21,746 bases of DNA from an uncultured Anaerolineaceae bacterium (GTDB lineage: Bacteria > Chloroflexota > Anaerolineae > Promineifilales > Promineifilaceae): the NCBI GenBank assembly GCA_937967805.1, contig CALBTC010000048.1:1-21746 (forward strand). The letters run 5' to 3'. A program made the translations under genes and the position numbers. The notes under the pieces were generated by a model. The model worked only from the letters and a program-made list of their open reading frames with translations. It had not been told where the DNA came from and did no database searches. Of the stretch, positions 6,559 to 13,346 are shown piece by piece (position 1 is the stretch's first letter; each line of letters starts with the position of its first letter).

Positions 6559-6776
6559 GGCTGCCCTTTGGCTAATGCTTCAAGTTGTTTACCAATGCAG
6601 TGATGGTCGCCAAAGGAGCAGAAGACACAACAGTCGCCGGGGTGCGGACGTAATCTAGTACCACAACTGGTACACGTGTGAAACGCCAGTCAATAATCCA
6701 GCGGAATATCTAATTCAACAACAAAGCTGCATTCAGGGCAGGTTAAATTGGTGCGGGTAACAATCCGTTCATCCAT
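6555..6776 (-). CDS. GDCCV heavy-metal-binding protein, putative selenoprotein
   Basis: A 73-residue cytosolic protein if the UGA at 6690-6692 is read as Sec29. CPEC (13-16) and HTCTSCG (33-39) frame a zinc-ribbon-like site, followed by the diagnostic GDCCVFCSFG (47-56) and a final Cys60. In the GDCCVxC family the segment before the second Cys pair is typically D-x-C-x-x-F-x-x-C-x-x-C-G. Here it is D-Y-U-L-A-F-H-T-C-T-S-C-G, so UGA takes the place of a conserved cysteine. It is the first gene of the leftward operon behind the MerR-type promoter and overlaps the CcdA-like gene by ATGA. It probably buffers incoming soft metal in the cytosol. It has been missed by simple ORF calling because of the UGA. 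Confidence 0.85.
6658..6673 (-). promoter_or_regulatory. Putative bacterial SECIS hairpin (GDCCV gene)
   Basis: On the coding strand this reads GTACCA-GTTG-TGGTAC: a perfect 6-bp stem with loop GUUG starting 23 nt after the UGA. The stem GUACC-like sequence and 23-nt spacing are shared with the thioredoxin-like gene. Confidence 0.6.
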
Positions 6777-6831
6777 AAATGTATCTTCTTAAACATCTGA
6801 TTTTGCTTTCTTGTTTTAGCAAGTTTGTTAG

Positions 6832-6862
6832 AGGATACACCTTCCGGTTACTGGAAGGTCAA
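6832..6862 (-). promoter_or_regulatory. MerR-type promoter of the mer-like operon
   Basis: Leftward -35 TTGACC (6857-6862) and -10 TATCCT (6832-6837) are separated by 19 bp. That is the over-long spacer typical of MerR-family targets. The spacer is filled by a 21-bp dyad, ACCTTCC-N7-GGAAGGT (6839-6859), of the CueR/CadR operator class. It drives the GDCCV gene and those behind it. It lies 14 bp after the regulator's stop. Confidence 0.9.
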
Positions 6863-6875
6863 GAGGGTATTCTTT

Positions 6876-7289
6876 TTAGCTATTTTCTGATTGTTCGCTG
6901 ACGAGATGGCAGACACAATTTTTGCCATCCACATCATCGGTAGGGAATGTTTCACCCAACTGGCGTAGTTCACGTAGTTCAGTTTCCATACGTTGCAATT
7001 CCGCAATGCGACGGTTGATTTCGTCTGCTTTTTCTTCCAGCAAATCTAGAATTACCCGACAAGGAGCAATGCGTTTATCCCGTAAATCAAGAATCTCTTG
7101 AATATCGTCGAGGGAAAAATCTAGCCGACGCGCTCCTGCCACGAGTCTAGCACGGACAACATCTGCTTCGTTGTAATCACGGTAGCCATTTTCCAATCGC
7201 TGGGGTGGGGGCAGTAAGCCGACTTCTTCGTAGTAGCGAATGGTTTTGGGGGGCAAGTTGGTTTGTTGGGCGAATGTTTTCATCTGCAT
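6876..7289 (-). CDS. MerR-family metal-sensing activator
   Basis: A 137-residue regulator. The start ATG 7287-7289 has GAGG 8 nt upstream; the longer reading to 7319 would begin inside its own -10 box. It has the winged helix FAQQTNLPPKTIRYYEEVGLLPPPQR (6-31), the second wing region NGYRDYNEADV, and a dimerisation helix (about 81-112). Metal ligands are likely Cys77 (APCRVILDLLEEK), Cys125 and Cys127 (NCVCHL). MerR itself uses three cysteines at comparable places, while the CxC near the C terminus also resembles Zn/Cd/Pb sensors. The identity of the metal therefore rests on the operon (merP, merT, merE-like). It is autoregulated through a second copy of the operator at 7318-7338. Confidence 0.9.
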   Translation of the reverse strand: MQMKTFAQQTNLPPKTIRYYEEVGLLPPPQRLENGYRDYNEADVVRARLVAGARRLDFSLDDIQEILDLRDKRIAPCRVILDLLEEKADEINRRIAELQRMETELRELRQLGETFPTDDVDGKNCVCHLVSEQSENS

Positions 7290-7310
7290 AGGGTTTACCT
7301 CATATAGCAT

Positions 7311-7341
7311 ATGATACACCTTCCAGTGGGTGGAAGGTCAA
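7311..7341 (-). promoter_or_regulatory. MerR-type promoter of the regulator gene
   Basis: Leftward -35 TTGACC (7336-7341), 19-bp spacer, -10 TATCAT (7311-7316), with dyad ACCTTCC-N7-GGAAGGT at 7318-7338. It is a near copy of the promoter at 6832-6862, which implies that the regulator activates itself and the operon together. Confidence 0.9.
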
Positions 7342-7408
7342 GCCGGTTAGCGGAGAAATAAATGTGCCTTCGTTCATAATTATACAAGTCGATTTTTTTA
7401 ATGGGTTT

Positions 7409-7442
7409 GGGAAAGGTCAACAGAAGTGCCACTGCCTTTCCC
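7409..7442 (+). other. Hairpin upstream of the peptidase-like gene
   Basis: Perfect 8-bp inverted repeat GGGAAAGG (7409-7416) and CCTTTCCC (7435-7442), ending 24 bp before the start codon. It is probably a 5' untranslated stem-loop. There is no T-run, so termination is unlikely. The rest of the gap 7342-7466 is AT-rich and may hold the promoter, but I see no clear -35/-10 pair. Confidence 0.5.
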
Positions 7443-7466
7443 CCTGTCACATGAGGAGTGAAACAA

Positions 7467-8681
7467 ATGTCAAATGAAAAAAATGATAAAGTAACTGTTC
7501 ACCGTTTTCATGGAGAGCTGGGGGGTAAAAAGCATGAACATCCCCTCTTACCGCTGGAGTATGGTCACCCGGTTACCGTCACCGATGCCGATATTCCGGC
7601 AGGTTTGACGACCGAAAATGTAGCTGTTATTGAGATGCGGGGCAATCGTTTTCGTTCATTGAACGGCAATGATTTTCCGCTAAGCAATTGGGTAGATGCC
7701 TTTGCCGAAGTAAAGGATCGGTATGGCGACTGTTTTGATTTTGTGGTGTTTTTCACCGATCCACGCTTGCCCAGCATCCCTTACTCTGGCTATCATCGCG
7801 GAATCTACAATGAGGTAGACGGTATCAATCGCGGTAATTATAACAGCCGGGCAACCTGGAATTCGGCCCGGCTACAATCCCAACTTTGGATGGGGCGGTT
7901 CAGCTTGGGCACACTGCTCCAGGAAATTGGCCATCGCTGGGGTTCATTTGTGCGCTATCGCATTAAACCTGGTGATCCATTGCAAAATGATCTCATGCTG
8001 CCTGGCGGTGGCCATTGGGCACAAGAATTTGATGATGGCAACTCCCCAATGGACTACGACGAAGAACGACATATTCGCCTAAACAGCACCACCTGGCTTC
8101 GAGAACCCGTGGGTGGCTTCGAATTTAAGTTTTGTAATTTGGATCTGTATTTAATGGGCATGAAAGAACCCAACGAGGTAGGGCGGTTTACACTTATTCA
8201 AGACTATACACCGTTTGGTCCAACCCTACCTGGGGGTCGCCAGTTAATTCAGGGAACGGGTTTAAACCTGACCGTCACAAATATCAGACGAGCTGAAGGG
8301 TCGCGCAATCCTCGCGAGAGGGATTCGCAAAAGAACTTCCGCGCTGCGTTTGTAGTGGTGACCCGAGATGAAGACCAGCTTGATCCAACCTTTGTGAAAA
8401 AGGTGGAAGTGCTACGTCAGCAAACCGAACAATATTTCCAGGTGGCTACGGATAATCGAGCCTGCATGGATACACGGCTCTGCTGTGGGCACACCATTTC
8501 ACGCAGTGGTGAAGTCAAAATGAATCTTAAGGCCGATAAAATTACCTGGAGTCCCTATTTGTATCATGGCTTGGGGCCAATTCCGGCAAAGGTGGAAGTG
8601 GGCATTGAAACGTCAATTGGCGGCGATCCCATTGATGCCTGGTCTCGTGAAGAGACTCCTGACATTACCACAGGCGTATAG
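7467..8681 (+). CDS. Divergent metallopeptidase-like protein, ends at a premature amber codon
   Basis: A 404-residue protein. The ATG at 7467 has GAGGAG 8 nt upstream. Motifs resemble large secreted zinc-peptidase-like proteins of Chloroflexota: LLQEIGHRWGSFV (150-162) where HExGHRW is expected, GGHWAQEFDDGNSPMDYD, and a DLYLMGM segment like the family's LDLYLMGL. The first zinc His is Gln (Q152), so catalysis is doubtful. There is no signal peptide. The ORF stops at TAG 8679-8681, but the same frame continues for 38 more coherent codons (RYSYEVRFRIVAQAKGG, then NLNITFRWW) to TAG 8796-8798. This looks like a nonsense mutation (CAG to TAG). The gene holds no ACGGCCGT copy, unlike most neighbours. 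It is transcribed away from the mer-like cluster and its role is unknown. Confidence 0.7.
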   Translation: MSNEKNDKVTVHRFHGELGGKKHEHPLLPLEYGHPVTVTDADIPAGLTTENVAVIEMRGNRFRSLNGNDFPLSNWVDAFAEVKDRYGDCFDFVVFFTDPRLPSIPYSGYHRGIYNEVDGINRGNYNSRATWNSARLQSQLWMGRFSLGTLLQEIGHRWGSFVRYRIKPGDPLQNDLMLPGGGHWAQEFDDGNSPMDYDEERHIRLNSTTWLREPVGGFEFKFCNLDLYLMGMKEPNEVGRFTLIQDYTPFGPTLPGGRQLIQGTGLNLTVTNIRRAEGSRNPRERDSQKNFRAAFVVVTRDEDQLDPTFVKKVEVLRQQTEQYFQVATDNRACMDTRLCCGHTISRSGEVKMNLKADKITWSPYLYHGLGPIPAKVEVGIETSIGGDPIDAWSREETPDITTGV

Positions 8682-8846
8682 CACTTATCTGCTCAGGTGA
8701 ATCGTTATTCGTATGAGGTACGTTTTCGCATCGTCGCTCAAGCCAAAGGTGGCAATCTCAACATTACTTTCCGCTGGTGGGCGAGTGCCATCAGTTAGAC
8801 TTTATGATGTTATGCTCAGACTGAAATAACGCGAAACCACATTTTC

Positions 8847-8908
8847 TTGACAACCGAATAGAGTAAGTTATTATATTGTGAGGCATATATGAAGATATGT
8901 TCATATAT
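8847..8908 (+). promoter_or_regulatory. ArsR promoter and operator
   Basis: -35 TTGACA (8847-8852) and -10 TATATT (8872-8877), with a 19-bp spacer (18 if TTATAT is used). A perfect dyad ATATATGAA-N6-TTCATATAT (8885-8908) follows at the start of transcription. This matches the AT-rich 12-2-12 type operators of SmtB/CzrA-class repressors. Confidence 0.85.
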
Positions 8909-8917
8909 TTGATGGTT

Positions 8918-9223
8918 ATGACTGACAATAAAAACCTTGTAGATGAAGTACTAGCCGGGCAAATAGCTGAACTATTCAGGGCCCTGGGCGATACAAGCCG
9001 CATACAGATTATCGCGGCGCTAACGAAGAATGATTTGAATGTCGGCGAATTGGCTGACCTGGTAAAGATCAGCCATTCGGCCGTTTCTCACCACCTGCGC
9101 CACCTTAGACAAATGAAATTAGTGCGTACCCACAAGGAAGGTCGTCATGTGTTCTACAGTTTAGACGATGACCATGTGCGTGACTTGTTCCTCTGTGGTC
9201 TGGAGCACGCCCAGCATGGCTAA
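8918..9223 (+). CDS. CzrA-like ArsR/SmtB metal-responsive repressor
   Basis: A 101-residue winged-helix repressor (IAELFRALGDTSRIQIIAAL, then ISHSAVSHHLRHLRQMKLVRTHKEGRHVFYSL). The alpha-5 metal site is complete: Asp84, His86, His97 and His100 (DDDH, then HAQH). That is the CzrA zinc/cobalt site, and starting at ATG 8918 reproduces the CzrA residue numbers. The alpha-3 cysteine site of ArsR/CadC types is absent. Upstream ATGs at 8897 and 8912 are in frame, but the first lies inside the operator and none has a strong ribosome site. It should release the operator at 8885-8908 when Zn or Co binds, turning on the ATPase operon. Its stop overlaps the next start. Confidence 0.9.
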   Translation: MTDNKNLVDEVLAGQIAELFRALGDTSRIQIIAALTKNDLNVGELADLVKISHSAVSHHLRHLRQMKLVRTHKEGRHVFYSLDDDHVRDLFLCGLEHAQHG

Positions 9224-9539
9224 CGGCCGTTTGTTTCACCTTTTTTCCGTTTTCTGGCTGTGCCTGGCTGCTACCAGTCTGCTTGGCCATTACCTGGCAG
9301 ATGCAACCAGTATGGGGTGTAAGGTCAACGTGACCGCCAGTTGCCAGGATGAAGATACCACGACAAACTTCCAGACGACGGATGAAAATGAATCTTACGC
9401 AACGGCACTTCACGCTGGATTTAACATACCAGCCAATCTTTCTGTACCCCTCAGCCTGGCATTAACCCTGGCCACCAGCCTCCTCACCCTACCCCCTGTC
9501 GTAGTAAAGCCACCAGTTCTTTCCCCACCGCCTCAATAG
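9216..9539 (+). CDS. Small membrane or exported protein, unknown
   Basis: A 107-residue protein starting at ATG 9216, overlapping the last 8 bases of the arsR-type gene, so it is translated by coupling. It has an N-terminal hydrophobic segment (about 6-25, signal-anchor like), a polar middle with two Cys and many Thr/Asp/Glu (35-63), a second hydrophobic segment (about 75-95) and a Pro-rich end. I do not recognise a family. Its place between repressor and ATPase suggests a minor part in the same Zn/Co response. The gap to the ATPase (9540-9626) holds only a ribosome site (GAAGGAG). Confidence 0.6.
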   Translation: MANGRLFHLFSVFWLCLAATSLLGHYLADATSMGCKVNVTASCQDEDTTTNFQTTDENESYATALHAGFNIPANLSVPLSLALTLATSLLTLPPVVVKPPVLSPPPQ

Positions 9540-9626
9540 CCCTTCATACATCTTTACTGATAAATAATTAGACAGCAAATAGATAGCAACTCTAACCTGC
9601 TTGCTGATGACAATGAAGGAGTACCG

Positions 9627-12050
9627 ATGAGCGAACAGACTATCCAATTAGACATTCCCTTAATTTTGCCGGACATTGAAGATGCCCGCGATGATTGCCT
9701 TACGAAACTAAACCAAATGCTGGAAAATCACCGGGGCATCCAGCGAGTTCACGTGAATTATGATGCCGATCCGCCCCAACTCTGCCTGCACTTCGATCCC
9801 AATCTCATCTCACTGGCGACGGTGGAGCGTATGGCACGAGATGCTGGCAGCAGCTTTACCAATCGCTACCGGCATGAAGCCATTCCCTTCACCGGCATGA
9901 CGAGTGCAGATGCGGCCGATTCATTGGCAGCTCTGCTGCGCGACCTGCCTGGCATGTTGCACGCCAGCGTCAACTATGCCGCTGGTTTCGCCTTTGTGGC
10001 CTATGACATCACCATTTTGCAACGGCCGCTTATCCACAAGACACTTCAACGTATGGGTTACAGACCGCTCCGGCCAACGATTCAACCAGATGGGGAGCCA
10101 AGCGAACCACAAGAAAAAGAAGACCACGAAGACCACGACCACGGCAGCGCCCCCGCCTTCCTGCCCCATTGGATGCAAGAGCGGTGGACGCTGATTTTGG
10201 TGGCGCTGGCCGGTCTGTTCTTTCTCATTGGCTGGCTGGGCGAGACGTTTTTTAATATGCCGGAAACAATGGCAATCGCCTTCTTTGTTCTTTCTTACGT
10301 CTCTGGTGGTTACGACATTGCCACCCACGCCATTCCCGGCTTGCTCAAAGGCAAGTTTGATACCGATGTCCTCATGCTGGCGGCAGCGGCTGGAGCCGCC
10401 TTGCTGGGCGAATGGAGTGAAGGTGCCTTTCTCTTGTTTCTTTTCAGTCTGGGTCATGCCGGGGAGCATTATGCACTGGATCGTGCCCGCAACGCCATTA
10501 ACGCCCTGGGCGAACTGATGCCTAAAACGGCACGTGTCAAACAGGGTGATGAGATTGTCGAACGGCCGGTAGAGCAGGTCGCAGTAGATGATGTGGTCGT
10601 CGTTCGCCCCGGCGACCGCATTCCGGTTGATGGCGAGATTGTGCGCGGCACCAGCGCCATTGACCAGAGCGCCATCACTGGAGAAAGCGTGCCGATGAAC
10701 AAAAAGGAAGGTGACGAGGTTTTTGCCGGGACGATTAACCAGGAAAATGCCCTTGATGTGAAAGTGACCAAACTGGCGCAAGACAATACGCTCAGCCGGG
10801 TGATGCAAATGGTGGCCGAGGCGCAGGAGCAGCAAAGCCCAACGCAGCAGTTGACCCAACGCTTTACGGCCAAGTTTGTGCCCGGTGTTCTCGTTTTTGT
10901 GCTGCTGGTTATCGTCGTGCCCCCGCTGATCGGCTGGATGTCCTGGCAAAACAGTTTCTATCGGGCAATGCTGCTGTTAGTTGCTGCCTCGCCCTGTGCA
11001 TTGGCTTTAGGCACACCTGCTTCGGTGTTGGCCGGGATTGCCCAGGCCGCCCGCAACGGCGTTCTGATAAAAGGCGGTGTCCACCTAGAGAATTTGGGTA
11101 ACCTCAATGTAATAGCCTTTGACAAGACAGGGACATTGACAGAGGGCAAGTTCAAGGTAACAAACAGTGTGCCACTCAATGGAACCAGCGTGGATGATCT
11201 GCTGCGTATTGCGGCGGCGGTAGAACAGCAGTCCAATCACCCGCTGGCGCTGGCTGTGGTACGGGCAGCGCAGGCCAAAGGGCTGGACTTACCTCCGGCC
11301 AATGGTCTGGAAAACGTGACCGGTCGCGGCGTAAAAAGTGAAGTGGGCGGCAAGCCGGTGCTCATTGGTTCGCTGAAGCTCTTCCGCGAAGCCAATGGAC
11401 ACGCTTTGGATGATGCGGTGGTACGAACAGTTGAGCAGTTTGAGAGTAAGGGCAAGACGACGATGGCGGTGAGTCAAGACGGCCGTTTCCTGGGCGTGCT
11501 GGCACTGGCTGACACACCCCGCGCTGGCGTGAAAGAAACGCTGCAAAAGCTGCTCGACCTCGGCGTAAAGAAGCTGGTCATGCTCACTGGCGACAACGAC
11601 GACGTGGCCCAGCAGATTGGCAAAGAAGTCGGTGTTACTGACGTGCGTGCCGAGCTGTTACCAGAACAAAAGCTGGCAGCGATCAAAGAACTTCAGCAGG
11701 AACATGGGGATATTGCCATGGCCGGGGATGGTGTCAACGATGCCCCAGCCTTAGCCACAGCCACGGTAGGCATTGCCATGGGGGGTGCAGGAACGGCCGT
11801 AGCCCTGGAAACGGCCGATGTCGCGCTGATGGCTGACGATCTGAGTAAACTGCCCTTTGCGGTTGGTCTCAGTCGCGCTACGCGTGCCATCATCCGCCAG
11901 AATTTGGCTGTGTCATTGGGTGTGATTGGCATTTTGATCGTCACATCCGTTCTCGGTGTTGTGGCGTTAAGCGGAGCCGTTATCTTGCACGAGGGCAGCA
12001 CCATTATTGTCGTATTGAATGCGCTGCGATTACTGAGGTATCGAGCATGA
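9627..12050 (+). CDS. P1B-4 type heavy-metal P-type ATPase with cysteine-less HMA domains
   Basis: An 807-residue exporter. Two N-terminal HMA-like domains (about 8-75 and 85-150) have lost their CxxC: the second reads GMTSADAA where GMTCxxC is normal. A His/Asp/Glu-rich stretch (EKEDHEDHDHG, 163-173) follows. Core motifs are TGES (351-354), SPC in TM4 (455-457), DKTGTLTEG with phosphorylated Asp499, the HP motif (538-539), GDGVNDAP (700-707), and HEGST in TM6 (788-792). SPC plus HEGG/S-T defines the P1B-4 group (CoaT, CtpD, PfeT-like), which exports Co, Fe or Zn. That group usually lacks HMA domains, so degenerate ones are unusual. The CzrA-like repressor upstream fits Zn/Co. It overlaps the next gene by ATGA. 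Confidence 0.93.
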   Translation: MSEQTIQLDIPLILPDIEDARDDCLTKLNQMLENHRGIQRVHVNYDADPPQLCLHFDPNLISLATVERMARDAGSSFTNRYRHEAIPFTGMTSADAADSLAALLRDLPGMLHASVNYAAGFAFVAYDITILQRPLIHKTLQRMGYRPLRPTIQPDGEPSEPQEKEDHEDHDHGSAPAFLPHWMQERWTLILVALAGLFFLIGWLGETFFNMPETMAIAFFVLSYVSGGYDIATHAIPGLLKGKFDTDVLMLAAAAGAALLGEWSEGAFLLFLFSLGHAGEHYALDRARNAINALGELMPKTARVKQGDEIVERPVEQVAVDDVVVVRPGDRIPVDGEIVRGTSAIDQSAITGESVPMNKKEGDEVFAGTINQENALDVKVTKLAQDNTLSRVMQMVAEAQEQQSPTQQLTQRFTAKFVPGVLVFVLLVIVVPPLIGWMSWQNSFYRAMLLLVAASPCALALGTPASVLAGIAQAARNGVLIKGGVHLENLGNLNVIAFDKTGTLTEGKFKVTNSVPLNGTSVDDLLRIAAAVEQQSNHPLALAVVRAAQAKGLDLPPANGLENVTGRGVKSEVGGKPVLIGSLKLFREANGHALDDAVVRTVEQFESKGKTTMAVSQDGRFLGVLALADTPRAGVKETLQKLLDLGVKKLVMLTGDNDDVAQQIGKEVGVTDVRAELLPEQKLAAIKELQQEHGDIAMAGDGVNDAPALATATVGIAMGGAGTAVALETADVALMADDLSKLPFAVGLSRATRAIIRQNLAVSLGVIGILIVTSVLGVVALSGAVILHEGSTIIVVLNALRLLRYRA

Positions 12051-12700
12051 CAACAAATCAAGCCCTTCGCTGGTATAACGGGCTTTCTCTTGTTCACGAC
12101 TTGCTCAGTTTCAACGATTGGCCCTATCGTGATGCCAGAAAACAAGCTATTAACACGCTTGATTTGCAACCGGGCGATACGGTGATTGATTTGTTTTGCG
12201 GTACAGGCGTGAATTTTGGGCCTATCCTGGAACGAATCGGCAAGCATGGTCAGCTAATTGGCATAGATGGCTCCACTGGCATGTTGGCCCGTGCCCGTAA
12301 GCGAATCAACAAAGCAGGCTGGAAACCAGAACAGATTACAGTAATAGTGAGGGACTTGCTTAATCTGCCCCCAGATTATTTCTCAACTATCTTGTCGGCT
12401 GGTGTCGTCCCTAAAGTGCTGATCACCTTAGCTCTGGGTGTCCTTTCCAATTACGAAGAGGTTTTTACCAACGTTTTCAACGCCGTGCCAGATGGAACAC
12501 GCTTTGTCATATTGGAAGGTTACTGTGAGGAAGGGGCAAGAGGCGCTTGGCTGCTCAACTTCATCGGCTACTCAGATTGCCGCCGTCCTGTGTGGGAGCC
12601 AGTGCAAGACCTGACTCATGACTATCAAGAAACGTGGTATCCAGCCAAATTCAAATATATTCAAGGCTCCCTACTTGTTGCTACAGGGGTAAAAAGATAA
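12047..12700 (+). CDS. Class I SAM-dependent methyltransferase
   Basis: A 217-residue protein with motif I VIDLFCGTGVNF (46-57) and the acidic residue ending strand 2 (LIGIDGSTGM), followed by a motif II/III region. It resembles the UbiE/phospholipid methyltransferase group by length and by the N-terminal helix (WYNGLSLVHDLLSFNDWPYRDARKQAI). The start overlaps the ATPase stop (ATGA) and the stop overlaps the next methyltransferase by one base (TAATG), so the three are coupled. The substrate is unknown. A lipid or small molecule is likelier than a metal, since no arsenite-methylating cysteines are present. Confidence 0.85.
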   Translation: MTTNQALRWYNGLSLVHDLLSFNDWPYRDARKQAINTLDLQPGDTVIDLFCGTGVNFGPILERIGKHGQLIGIDGSTGMLARARKRINKAGWKPEQITVIVRDLLNLPPDYFSTILSAGVVPKVLITLALGVLSNYEEVFTNVFNAVPDGTRFVILEGYCEEGARGAWLLNFIGYSDCRRPVWEPVQDLTHDYQETWYPAKFKYIQGSLLVATGVKR

Positions 12701-13314
12701 TGAAACTGTTTCTTTTGGTCTATCTCATTTTGTTTTATGGCCTCGCCTTTTTCTGGCGCAGCTATGTGACCTGGCGGGCAACAGGAGTTAACCCTTACCG
12801 ACTCACCCAGACGGACGGTTTGATGAGCTTTCTAGGCCGACTGTACCGGCTGGTGTCACTCGGCAGCGTGGCTGCTGTGCTTCTCTACAGTCTGGCGCCG
12901 ACCAGCTGGTATGCTTATTTGGGACCGTTGACCTGGCTGGAAGGTGCTGCGGTAACGGCCGTTGGCGTGATGCTGCTCATCCTTGCCCTCATCTGGGTGC
13001 TAATCGCCCAGGCACATATGGGCGCATCCTGGCGCATCGGCATCGACACGGAAAATGAAACATCGCTCGTTACCCACGGCGTGTTTCGCTTCTCGCGCAA
13101 CCCCATTTTTCTGGGGATGCGCCTTAATCTCCTCGGTCTATTCTTGGTATTGCCCAACGCCCTTACCCTCTTACTTTGGCTGTTGGGAGATGTAGCCATT
13201 CAAATACAGGTGTTTCTGGAAGAAGACCATTTGCGGCAGCAGCACGGTGCCGCCTACGACCACTATTGCGCGGCGACTCCGCGCTATCTTGGCCTACCAA
13301 AATCAAATACATAA
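12700..13314 (+). CDS. Isoprenylcysteine methyltransferase-like membrane protein
   Basis: A 204-residue membrane methyltransferase of the ICMT/phospholipid-methyltransferase group. It has several membrane helices (about 3-19, 50-66, 82-104, 137-165). The SAM-binding C-terminal region has THGVFRFSRNPIFLGMRL (125-142, family pattern RHPxY) and EEDHLRQQHGAAYDHYCAATPRYLG (174-198). The start ATG at 12700 uses the last base of the previous stop. Bacterial members often methylate unknown small substrates and commonly sit next to metal-efflux genes. Two consecutive methyltransferases behind a metal ATPase suggest a membrane or lipid modification linked to the stress. This is inference. Confidence 0.85.
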   Translation: MKLFLLVYLILFYGLAFFWRSYVTWRATGVNPYRLTQTDGLMSFLGRLYRLVSLGSVAAVLLYSLAPTSWYAYLGPLTWLEGAAVTAVGVMLLILALIWVLIAQAHMGASWRIGIDTENETSLVTHGVFRFSRNPIFLGMRLNLLGLFLVLPNALTLLLWLLGDVAIQIQVFLEEDHLRQQHGAAYDHYCAATPRYLGLPKSNT

Positions 13315-13346
13315 AACTTGCGTTATCAATAAGGACGACAAACCTA

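Noticed and set aside
293..6776. UGA reassigned genome-wide to Trp or Gly
   Set aside because: UGA ends several genes here (for example the ATPase, the histidine kinase overlap partner and the MerP-like gene), Trp uses TGG throughout, and internal UGAs occur only at Cys positions with a downstream hairpin.
293..6776. Six independent nonsense mutations or sequencing errors
   Set aside because: All six fall on conserved cysteines of five different families, none elsewhere, and the downstream frames remain open and coherent.
8679..8681. Pyrrolysine at the amber codon
   Set aside because: No family or context supports it; a CAG to TAG change is simpler, and TAG is used as a normal stop in this window.
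9921..10949. Leftward 342-codon ORF
   Set aside because: It lies wholly antisense to the P-type ATPase; its composition (many His, Gln, Arg) is typical of a shadow frame.
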